From the NCBI GenBank assembly GCA_938049075.1, contig CALICZ010000029.1, positions 1-14,565 on the forward strand: a DNA stretch of 14,565 bases, written 5' to 3'. The position numbers and the translations under genes are program-made. The notes beneath the pieces are model-generated. The model saw only the letters and a list, made by a program, of their open reading frames with translations, was not told the origin of the DNA and made no database searches. Every line of letters starts with the position of its first letter. Position 1 is the first letter of the stretch. Below are positions 6,867-13,321 of this stretch, piece after piece. The stretch comes from an uncultured Candidatus Saccharibacteria bacterium (GTDB lineage: Bacteria; Patescibacteriota; Saccharimonadia; Saccharimonadales; Saccharimonadaceae).

Positions 6867-6895
6867 TTGACACAGGGTTCATATATTGATATATA
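6867..6895 (+). promoter_or_regulatory. Strong promoter of the small membrane protein gene
   Basis: A perfect -35 TTGACA (6867-6872), exact 17-base spacer and -10 TATATA (6890-6895) with a TGn extension (6887-6889), set in an alternating AT tract. By sequence this is one of the strongest promoters in the window. It is divergent from uppP, with about 95 bp between the two -35 boxes. The predicted start lies near 6902, giving a leader of about 79 bases. Confidence 0.75.
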
Positions 6896-6902
6896 TATAT
6901 TA

Positions 6903-6976
6903 ACTTTTTGCTCAAAGTCTGTCTTGGAGCAAAAAGTCGCTCCTGGCTTTGAGCTCACCTTACGGAAGGAGGTGAG
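6903..6976 (+). promoter_or_regulatory. Structured 5' leader with alternative hairpins; SD partly sequestered
   Basis: Hairpin A pairs 6903-6913 with 6927-6937 (perfect 11 bp, ACTTTTTGCTC/GAGCAAAAAGT), extended by 3 bp after one mismatch. It excludes structure B, which pairs 6910-6917 with 6947-6954 (GCTCAAAG/CTTTGAGC, perfect 8 bp) and contains 6926-6930 with 6939-6943 (GGAGC/GCTCC). Hairpin C pairs 6954-6960 with 6970-6976 (CTCACCT/AGGTGAG, perfect 7 bp) and covers much of the SD. This layout suits a regulated leader (riboswitch, thermosensor or protein-bound). I do not recognise a known riboswitch class. The pairings are seen; regulation is inferred. Confidence 0.5.
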
Positions 6977-6980
6977 AAAG

Positions 6981-7295
6981 ATGAAACCAGAGATGTGGTC
7001 TTTGATTATTATAATCGGAGCAATAGTGTCCTGCTCTATTTTGCTAGCTGCTAGCAGAGTCATGGAAGAACACAGGTGGCATAAAGCACTCAGATGCTAT
7101 ATGCTTCTGAGTCTTGCTGTGACAATTGTCTCAGGCGTCATTCTATGGTGCCATAAGAGCATTGACATACTGCAGCCGCTTGAGATGACTCTCATTACGA
7201 CAGTCATAGTCGGAGGCCTCTGTAGCTTCCACCTTATGTGGACACTCTGGGATATCAGAAGATGGCGCAAGAAGCGTCACAGTCAGGGCAAATAG
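6981..7295 (+). CDS. Small three-helix membrane protein of unknown function
   Basis: A 104-residue protein with three hydrophobic segments (about 6-24, 38-57 and 66-88), a charged loop MEEHRWHKALR (28-38) and a basic C-terminal tail (RRWRKKRH, 93-100) that probably stays in the cytoplasm. Four Cys (18, 39, 57, 81) and several His and Trp lie in or near the helices. The ATG at 6981 follows a full-length SD AAGGAGGTGA (6966-6975) with 5 bases between, which decides the start; the frame is open upstream but has no other good start. Arg codons are mostly AGA or AGG, unlike the CGC-rich neighbours, and the gene stands alone on the opposite strand, so recent acquisition is possible. I do not recognise a family; small membrane toxin, immunity protein or transporter-like are all open. 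Confidence 0.75.
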   Translation: MKPEMWSLIIIIGAIVSCSILLAASRVMEEHRWHKALRCYMLLSLAVTIVSGVILWCHKSIDILQPLEMTLITTVIVGGLCSFHLMWTLWDIRRWRKKRHSQGK

Positions 7296-7404
7296 CCCAT
7301 CAACATAGCTCACTGAGCCATGTCTCAATCTGATCGTAGTGCCTGTAGCGCACTCTCGGGTTGAGATATATCCGGGTTCAGTTTGAGCATGGTTGGTGGG
7401 CTAT
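7292..7404 (+). ncRNA. Structured RNA element in the 3' region of the small membrane protein transcript (candidate)
   Basis: An outer stem pairs 7292-7304 with 7392-7404 (13 bp, one G-U) and begins at the stop codon of the upstream gene. Inside, a long hairpin pairs 7320-7333 with 7356-7369 (14 bp, three G-U) and continues past an internal loop with 7338-7342/7350-7354 (AGTGC/GCACT, 7-base loop). A small 4-bp hairpin (7308-7311/7315-7318) completes a three-way junction. An alternative perfect 8-bp pairing (7302-7309 with 7400-7407, AACATAGC/GCTATGTT) would disrupt the outer stem. No promoter is seen directly upstream, so it may be a 3' UTR element or a processed sRNA. It does not resemble a tRNA, SRP RNA or other RNA I know. 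Confidence 0.45.
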
Positions 7405-7437
7405 GTTCGTGGCTGATCTATTTTCGTTCTTGCACTC

Positions 7438-7480
7438 AGAAGCGACCACGACGAGAGAATGGCCGCTTCTTTGTTTTTTG
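7438..7480 (+). terminator. Rho-independent terminator of the small membrane protein unit
   Basis: AGAAGCG (7438-7444) pairs perfectly with CGCTTCT (7464-7470). After one mismatch the stem gains two more pairs, with a 13-base loop. The T-rich tail TTGTTTTTTG follows at once. Direction is plus; the minus side has no T-run. Confidence 0.85.
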
Positions 7481-7533
7481 CAGAAGAAAGACTGAACAAT
7501 AGATGCGCACTGAAGCAAGCAAAGCAGGAGGCT

Positions 7534-9381
7534 TTACCACCCGCCACCGCCTCCGCCGCCACCACCACCGCCGGAGAAGCCACCACCAGTTGAGCCGCCA
7601 CTCGATGACGAGAAATCGCTCGAGCCCACAGAGGTAGAGCTCGATAAGCTACTCATACTCGAGACAAACATTGCTGCATTGAAGGCACTTTGGCCAGCAT
7701 ACCAATCGGGCTGAGTGCCTACTTCCTCATAGTACTGCCCCAGCTGCTGGCTCCACTGCTTCTCTTGGCCAAAGAGCACGGCATAGGGCAATACCCGCTC
7801 GTAGAGTTTGACAAGCTGAGCGTGGTCACCAATATCAACCTTCTCAGCAGTCTCAGGGCTCTGTAGTAAACGTAGGCGGTCGGCCTCAGCGTAGCGGATA
7901 TACATCTTGAGCCCCAGTAGGTAGCGGCGCAATGCCAGCCCTTTGTCCGATAGTGGCTTAGCAAAGCCCAGCTTACCAATGATAATCACAATAAAGACCC
8001 CTGGGAAGAAGAGGAATTGCAGCCCGCTAAGGAACGGCACAAACATCGTGGCTGCACACAGCACCAGCACTAAGACACCTAGCACACCCGCAAAGATGCG
8101 GAAGCCCCGTGTGCCCTTCCGGCTTGTGTCGCGCAGCTCGTATGTGTGGTCGATAAGATTATCGAGCTTCTTGGCATTATCCCTCAGGCGGAAGGCATAG
8201 GAGGTATTGTTGCGTAGCGTCTTGAGGTTGATGCGCTCGCCCACTGCAGGCAGGTGACCAAAGATATCGCCCAGGATCTCTTGTTCCTCAGGATGAAGAC
8301 TGCTGACATCCTTAACAACTTCAAGCTCGTACTGTGCCCGCGAGAAGAACGTCTTGGGCTTGACCTCAATCAAACGAATGTAGTGCCGCACCGCCCAGTC
8401 AATCATCTGCGCTGCCATAGCTGAGCCCTTCACCATCCGGAATGGCCGCACGATCTCTGCCGCTGTTGTTACACTCGTGCTCGGCGGTGGCAGGTATTCT
8501 GGCACAATCGTCCCTAGCTCCTTGCTCCGGCCAATCGCCCGCCGATACAGATAATACATCAAGCTTGAGAGAAGCCCTAATACCAACATACTAGCAAAGA
8601 ATATCTGCGCTAAGAATACTGCTAATCGTTCCTCAAACCGCTCCTGCGCGGTCTTTTGGTACGCCGCAAAAGTACCCTGCGGGAAGCCTAGCGCCAACGT
8701 CACGCCATTGTTTGGCTCAAGCGAGCTCACCGTTGCTGTCATGATTTTATCACCCGTTGTATTGACGGTGCAGGCAGTCGTGCTACCCTGCTGGCCTGTG
8801 TAGCAGCGTGGCTCGGGCAATTTGGCTGCGGCAAGCTCTGGGCTCAGGGTGAGGTTGATGGTGGCGCTGCGAATCGGCACACGCCACTCCGTACCTACCA
8901 CATCCCAATAGAATTCATCTCGCCCAACATTCGCATAATATCGCGTCACGTCGCGTTGGGTATACGTGATGACGTATGTCTTGCTACCCGAGACATATGT
9001 GTCTTTGTTGCCAATGCGTAGGGCATTACCCGACCTACTATATTCATAGTCCTTACCCTGCTCGTCTTGGACAGACTGAATAGCAAAGCTTGTACTGTGC
9101 CCATTATATTGTGTGACGAACTCCGGTGCGAGGCCATGGTTCTGCGCTGGTGGAAAGTTCGCTGTAATAGTGAGCTTTGTCTTGAGGGTGGAGCGCTTCT
9201 CGCTATCGCGCCCGAGCTCCATGTCGGCCGTGTAGCTGGTGATAGTGAAGTTGTCTTTACTACTACTCGATGATGAATAGGCTCGTACCGATGTGTCGGC
9301 CTGCATTGGCACTGCCCCGAGCGCGGTGCCCAGCAGCACCAAGCAGACACCAATCGCAGATATAACGCGTGTCATTCTCAT
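7534..9381 (-). CDS. DUF2207-family membrane protein with Gly-rich C-terminus
   Basis: A 615-residue predicted membrane protein of the DUF2207 family, of unknown biochemical role. Order: signal peptide (about 1-28, MRMTRVISAIGVCLVLLGTA at its start), an extracytoplasmic beta-rich domain (about 42-235), a helix (254-278), a soluble region (about 285-425), two close helices (428-448 and 456-472), a cytoplasmic helical region (about 475-565), a Ser-rich linker, and a Gly-run tail ending in Trp, which is a family hallmark. The ATG at 9379-9381 is chosen because it begins the signal peptide and lies 6 bases after a promoter -10. Alternative in-frame starts at ATG 9399 and GTG 9429 overlap the promoter and have no SD. 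The gene is single and divergent from the large surface protein gene. Confidence 0.9.
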   Translation of the reverse strand: MRMTRVISAIGVCLVLLGTALGAVPMQADTSVRAYSSSSSSKDNFTITSYTADMELGRDSEKRSTLKTKLTITANFPPAQNHGLAPEFVTQYNGHSTSFAIQSVQDEQGKDYEYSRSGNALRIGNKDTYVSGSKTYVITYTQRDVTRYYANVGRDEFYWDVVGTEWRVPIRSATINLTLSPELAAAKLPEPRCYTGQQGSTTACTVNTTGDKIMTATVSSLEPNNGVTLALGFPQGTFAAYQKTAQERFEERLAVFLAQIFFASMLVLGLLSSLMYYLYRRAIGRSKELGTIVPEYLPPPSTSVTTAAEIVRPFRMVKGSAMAAQMIDWAVRHYIRLIEVKPKTFFSRAQYELEVVKDVSSLHPEEQEILGDIFGHLPAVGERINLKTLRNNTSYAFRLRDNAKKLDNLIDHTYELRDTSRKGTRGFRIFAGVLGVLVLVLCAATMFVPFLSGLQFLFFPGVFIVIIIGKLGFAKPLSDKGLALRRYLLGLKMYIRYAEADRLRLLQSPETAEKVDIGDHAQLVKLYERVLPYAVLFGQEKQWSQQLGQYYEEVGTQPDWYAGQSAFNAAMFVSSMSSLSSSTSVGSSDFSSSSGGSTGGGFSGGGGGGGGGGGW

Positions 9382-9387
9382 ACATCG

Positions 9388-9416
9388 ATTGTGCGCCATG
9401 CGGCGAGGAATGTCAA
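9388..9416 (-). promoter_or_regulatory. Promoter of the DUF2207 gene, predicting a leaderless mRNA
   Basis: The minus strand has a perfect -35 TTGACA (9411-9416), a 17-base spacer and -10 CACAAT (9388-9393). Six bases then separate it from the ATG at 9381, so the transcript should begin at the start codon. The geometry matches that of serS. Confidence 0.55.
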
Positions 9417-9676
9417 ACGCGAGCATCACCCAAAGATCGCCAATCTATGTATCGCCTAGGCCCCGCAGTATATCGCGGCCTATCATGCTCTCCTACTGAT
9501 GGAATATTTGCCAGGGTCAACCTCCCGTCAGTGTCGGCCCGCCAGCGCCAAGGCCAAAAATTGGCTGCCACCAACTAGTCTATTCATCCTCAAATATCCT
9601 CACCAATCACTTCCTTCCACCCCTGTTAATATCTGTTCAAGCTATACCGCTTATGCTGTGATATTGCAAATGGTTA
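9417..9676. other. Divergent intergenic region, no gene seen
   Basis: This is most of the roughly 350-base gap between the divergent DUF2207 and surface-protein genes. It holds an imperfect inverted repeat at about 9456-9482 (TAGGCCCCGC versus GCGGCCTA, two-base bulge), but no SD-supported frame, tRNA or terminator. Its pyrimidine-rich right part (about 9575-9630) is featureless. Confidence 0.45.
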
Positions 9677-9685
9677 TGCTATACT
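9677..9685 (+). promoter_or_regulatory. Extended -10 promoter of the large surface-protein gene
   Basis: TGCTATACT gives a -10 TATACT (9680-9685) with the TGn extension (9677-9679). No good -35 is found at 16-18 bases. A start near 9692 would leave a leader of about 43 bases that contains the SD. Confidence 0.5.
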
Positions 9686-9734
9686 CACAGGCAATACCCA
9701 ACGGCTAATCGGCGAGGTGAGGAGTATAGCAGAA

Positions 9735-12089
9735 GTGAGACGATATTGGACGGATTTTCGGTTTGCAGGTGTGGCAGCAGTGGTAGTACTGGCAGTTGGC
9801 TTTGTGCAGCTGCACCAGGTGGCAGTGGCCGAGCCCGCCACGAATTCCGGCTCCAATTCGTCCACCAAAAAAGATAATAAGCCCGACATCTGCGATCCTA
9901 ATACGATGCGCTTTAAGACCACAGCGCTGAGTTCCCCGACCGACAAAGCCCGCGCCGCTAAGGCCCTCGCCAACCTTCGCGGCCTCATGCAGCCCATCCG
10001 CAACGCTGGCGATGGCAGCACCATCACCGCCGCCAAGCAGTACGGCACTGACTACACTGGCGAGATAAAGGGCTCATTCCAGCTCAAGAACAGTGGTAGC
10101 TATGCCACTGGCAACCCCACACCTCTCTCTGTCACCTCACCATCATCTGTGCCGAGTAACTACCGTGGCAAGGTCTCAGGCAAAGCACCCACTGGCGGGA
10201 GCCGCGTTGTCAAGGCCTTCCGCGCTACAGATGCCGAGTATGAGCAGGGCAAGGTTACTCCTGCCCAGGTGCAGGGTGACGGCAGCTGGACGCTCGACCT
10301 CTCGCCAGTCGATGGCAGCATAGGCGGCGAGTGGCGCTTCCGCCTCTACGATGCCAGTAGCGGCCAACCCCTCGGCGAGAGCTGGCCACGCGTCACGGAG
10401 TACCAAAACGTCGAGGTCCAATCCTACGTCATTACCGACCAAACCTACCTCGTGGCCAAGCAGGCCGCCAACACCAACCGCACCTTTAGCTTCCCCGGCA
10501 CCGAGAAGGGCCACAAAATGCTACGACTGGTGGATACGCGCAGCAACAAGATCCTCGCTGAGTACTTCCAGCCACAGCTAGCAGGGCTGATCCGCTCGTA
10601 CGAGTTCTCGCCTGGCCAGGATGGTTACGGCACTCATCGCGTGCACTATTCATTTATGTACGATCAGTCGCTGGCGCTGCTTGTGGCGGTTGGTGCGGGC
10701 GACAAAGCAATGGCAGACCAGCTCGTCAATGGCTTCAAGACCATCCAGATCAAATCCGGTCGGTCGCGTGGTGCCTTTCCCTCCAGCGCCCACCAGCTCG
10801 ACCCCAGTAACCAGCAGGCGCGCTATTATACTGGCGGTGTAGCCTTCGTCCTCTATGCGCTCATCCGTTACCAAGAGAAGTTTGGTGATATCAATGGTGT
10901 CAGCAGCATGGTGCGCTCTGCCCTGGCCTGGGTCAAGACTAAGAAAAGTACATCCGGCCCTGGTGCTGGCCTCTACCGCGGTGGCACAAATATCAATGAT
11001 GACGATAACAACAAGCAGTTCGAAATCGCCTGGCACTCCACTGAGCACAATACCGACCTCTGGCATGTGTACGAGCGAGCCTCGCAAGTCTACGGCGACG
11101 CCAGCTACCGCCAAGAGGCCGACAGCCTGGCCAAAGTCATTATGGAGAAACTGTGGAACAAAGCCGAGAACCGTTTTGACCAAGGGCTCGACGACCACGC
11201 CAAAGCGCTGGACACCTCCAGCTGGGGCTCTATCTTCCTCAACGCAATTGGTGAGTACGACAAAGCCAAAGTCTCGCTAGCCTACACGCGCAACTTTGCT
11301 ATGAGCCGCGCAGGGTCTCAGGGCTACACCCCATACCTAACTGGCACCTACACCCCCACCGTCTGGTTTGAAGGGACATTCGGCGTCACCCAGGCCTACA
11401 ACGTCGCAGGCAACAAAGACGAAGTTGCTGCCAGTGCCCAGCGAACGTACCCATCTCAGGGAGCTAATGGTGCCTGGCCCTACGTTACTAATGTCGACGA
11501 AGCGAACCAAATGACGAATGCTTACTCTGTCGCCTCGACCGCATGGTACTTGCTGGCCACTGCCTACCCCGACGCCATTTGGTCAGAATGCCGCACCGAC
11601 AAAAAGCCCGACGAGAAGAAGCAGCCGCCAATGGTGCGCCACATTGGCAAGGTCACGCTAGACAAGTTTCTTGCTGGCGAAGACAAGCCACTGTGGGTCT
11701 TCATCCTTATCTCACTGCTCGCTCTCTTGGTTGGCATTGCCGCGCTCATCCTCTACCTTATCCGGCGTTATCGCGCTAAGAATACTGCCGCCACGCAGCT
11801 GGGTAGCAAAGATAGCAACACCCCTCCAAGTGGGCCACCAAGCCCTGGTGGTGGTAGCGGTACGCCTCCTCCAAGCAATCCACCATCCCCAAGCGGCCCA
11901 TCAGCCAGCGGCCTGGGCGGCCTCGCAATGAGCACTCCACCACGCACCACTACTCCACCGCCACACCGCTCTAGCACAACACCCAACCACGGCACGTCCA
12001 TCGCTGTTCAGAGCGACACCTCGCACCACGCATCACCACAACCCGCGCCAAGCAGCCCACCACCACGACCACCAAGTGTATCGGGTTAA
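9735..12089 (+). CDS. Membrane-anchored six-hairpin glycosidase-like surface protein
   Basis: A 784-residue protein (790 if started at GTG 9717). The GTG at 9735 is preferred because AGGAG (9720-9724) lies 10 bases upstream. Numbering from 9717: N-terminal signal or anchor helix (17-36), a Ser/Lys linker, a beta-rich region (about 145-290), then a helical domain (about 300-620) resembling alpha/alpha six-hairpin glycosidases, with IAWHSTEHNTDLWHVYERA (437-455), ALDTSSWGSIFLNAIGEY (497-514), VWFEGTFGVTQAYNVAG (549-565) and SVASTAWYLLATAYPDAIW (604-622). A second helix (659-683) is followed by a tail of about 105 residues rich in Pro, Ser, Thr and Gly. Glu443, Asp447 and Glu552 are acidic candidates for a catalytic site. 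Substrate is unknown; a role on host or cell-surface glycans is inference. The fold call is by eye. Confidence 0.88.
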   Translation: MRRYWTDFRFAGVAAVVVLAVGFVQLHQVAVAEPATNSGSNSSTKKDNKPDICDPNTMRFKTTALSSPTDKARAAKALANLRGLMQPIRNAGDGSTITAAKQYGTDYTGEIKGSFQLKNSGSYATGNPTPLSVTSPSSVPSNYRGKVSGKAPTGGSRVVKAFRATDAEYEQGKVTPAQVQGDGSWTLDLSPVDGSIGGEWRFRLYDASSGQPLGESWPRVTEYQNVEVQSYVITDQTYLVAKQAANTNRTFSFPGTEKGHKMLRLVDTRSNKILAEYFQPQLAGLIRSYEFSPGQDGYGTHRVHYSFMYDQSLALLVAVGAGDKAMADQLVNGFKTIQIKSGRSRGAFPSSAHQLDPSNQQARYYTGGVAFVLYALIRYQEKFGDINGVSSMVRSALAWVKTKKSTSGPGAGLYRGGTNINDDDNNKQFEIAWHSTEHNTDLWHVYERASQVYGDASYRQEADSLAKVIMEKLWNKAENRFDQGLDDHAKALDTSSWGSIFLNAIGEYDKAKVSLAYTRNFAMSRAGSQGYTPYLTGTYTPTVWFEGTFGVTQAYNVAGNKDEVAASAQRTYPSQGANGAWPYVTNVDEANQMTNAYSVASTAWYLLATAYPDAIWSECRTDKKPDEKKQPPMVRHIGKVTLDKFLAGEDKPLWVFILISLLALLVGIAALILYLIRRYRAKNTAATQLGSKDSNTPPSGPPSPGGGSGTPPPSNPPSPSGPSASGLGGLAMSTPPRTTTPPPHRSSTTPNHGTSIAVQSDTSHHASPQPAPSSPPPRPPSVSG

Positions 12090-12250
12090 CTCACTATAAG
12101 AAACCACCAGTGAAATACATAGGCACGAAGCTTGCTTTTAATTAAACAATCTTTAAAGCTCTACTGTTTCATCAGAGGTTTATTATCTGAGAGAGATTGC
12201 TTGATTCTCTTTTTGAATTGAGCAATTGTCATAGAGCTATAATAACTAAT
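12090..12250. terminator. Convergent intergenic region with a weak terminator candidate
   Basis: An AT-rich gap between two converging genes. On the plus strand AGAGA (12190-12194) can pair with TCTCT (12206-12210), followed by four more T. An overlapping stem GCTTGATTC/GAATTGAGC with two G-U pairs encloses a TCTTTTT loop. Both are weak. No clear minus-strand terminator for the RelA/SpoT-like gene is visible. Confidence 0.3.
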
Positions 12251-13306
12251 CTAGGCTACTGAGTCAATAATAGCCTCAAGTCTTCTCAAAAAAGCTTCCA
12301 TCCTTAAGAAATAGTTTGGATATGCTTCTTGTAGCTTGTTTAGCTCACTCATAGAGACAAGAACCACATTCTTTGCTAGATCACCCTGCGTTGCTTGCTC
12401 AAGACGACTATACTCTTGTAGTGCCTCTATCTGTTCCTTTTCACTAAAAGCTCTAATTGTAACGACTTTGCGATCTATATTGAGCTCTATGATATGATAG
12501 TAACTTCTATTTTTTCTCTGATTATCCTGAATCTCTTTCGCTGCGAGGTTATAACCTTTCATTATATCTATAGCATTTATTATTGCAGCCTTTTTTGCGA
12601 GAGCTCTGTATATGTCTACAGGTCGCAAATATTTGTGCTGCTCCAATACATTTTGCTGCTCAACTATAGCGACTGCCGACGACATCAATGCAAAGAACTC
12701 TTCCCAATCCTCATTACCACCACGCGTCTTTAATGGCTCGTGCAAGACCATACCTATCGTCTCCACTGCTGTAGACCAAATGTGCTGCTCTTGTGTTCTT
12801 ATTTGCACCTCTACCCGCAATCCTTTACAGTCTTTAGCTTCTTGCGTCCGAGCGAGTGTATTGTTATATTTATAGACCAAATGAACGCCTCTATATCCAT
12901 CCGGTTTTGGTGTTGTTATATAGTCTCTTTTCCTCTCTAGCTCATGTGTAAAACGTGGAGCATTTTCATATTGCGATACCACGTCCCAAACCGCTGTAAT
13001 AGTTGGAACAATTATCCTCACCCCACCTATATCTTGCATGGTAGAGAGTTGCATATCTGGATATCTATCTAACTTATCAATAATCGTTGGCATACGCTTT
13101 AATCGCTGCGCAACGATAGATCCTGGTATATTCTTTGCTATATGACGTAATCGAGCTTGAAATGTATTGATCGGATAGACGTGTGCTAAACGCCACTGTT
13201 GTGCAATCTCAAGTGCTTGATCATATTCAATAGTACCTGGGCTACTATGAACTAGGACTTTTCCAGCCTTCCGTACCTTCTCACGAGATAATTTCTTGCT
13301 AGCCAA
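12251..13306 (-). CDS. RelA/SpoT-domain nucleotide synthetase (alarmone synthetase or toxSAS-like)
   Basis: A 351-residue cytoplasmic protein with a synthetase domain but no HD hydrolase, TGS or ACT domain. Seen motifs: ATP-binding RLKRMPTIIDKLDR (68-81), metal-binding QDIGGVRIIVP (91-101, Asp92), G-loop KPDGYRGVHLVY (134-145, Tyr138) and EVQIRTQEQHIWSTAVE (166-182, Glu166). Active-site residues appear intact. Residues about 185-351 form an extra C-terminal region, making it longer than typical small alarmone synthetases (220-260). It could make (p)ppGpp or related alarmones, or be a toxSAS that pyrophosphorylates tRNA, possibly with a built-in antitoxin part as in CapRel. The start is TTG (13304-13306) with SD AAGGGGA (13313-13319); no in-frame ATG exists nearby. 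The gene is visibly AT-richer than its neighbours and starts 15 bases after lysS. Confidence 0.88.
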   Translation of the reverse strand: MASKKLSREKVRKAGKVLVHSSPGTIEYDQALEIAQQWRLAHVYPINTFQARLRHIAKNIPGSIVAQRLKRMPTIIDKLDRYPDMQLSTMQDIGGVRIIVPTITAVWDVVSQYENAPRFTHELERKRDYITTPKPDGYRGVHLVYKYNNTLARTQEAKDCKGLRVEVQIRTQEQHIWSTAVETIGMVLHEPLKTRGGNEDWEEFFALMSSAVAIVEQQNVLEQHKYLRPVDIYRALAKKAAIINAIDIMKGYNLAAKEIQDNQRKNRSYYHIIELNIDRKVVTIRAFSEKEQIEALQEYSRLEQATQGDLAKNVVLVSMSELNKLQEAYPNYFLRMEAFLRRLEAIIDSVA

Positions 13307-13321
13307 ACACCATCCCCTTGG

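Noticed and set aside
7305..7404. tRNA-like features (TAGCTCA, GGGTTCA) in the structured element
   Set aside because: The T-arm and acceptor stem do not pair in a tRNA pattern and no CCA-side geometry is present.
7389..7502. Plus-strand open frame of 37 codons starting at ATG 7389
   Set aside because: It has no Shine-Dalgarno, runs straight through the terminator hairpin and T-tract, and overlaps the structured RNA element.
7537..7603. Triplet-like CCNCCN repeats on the plus strand as a possible DNA repeat element
   Set aside because: They encode the Gly-rich tail normal for DUF2207 proteins, so coding explains them.
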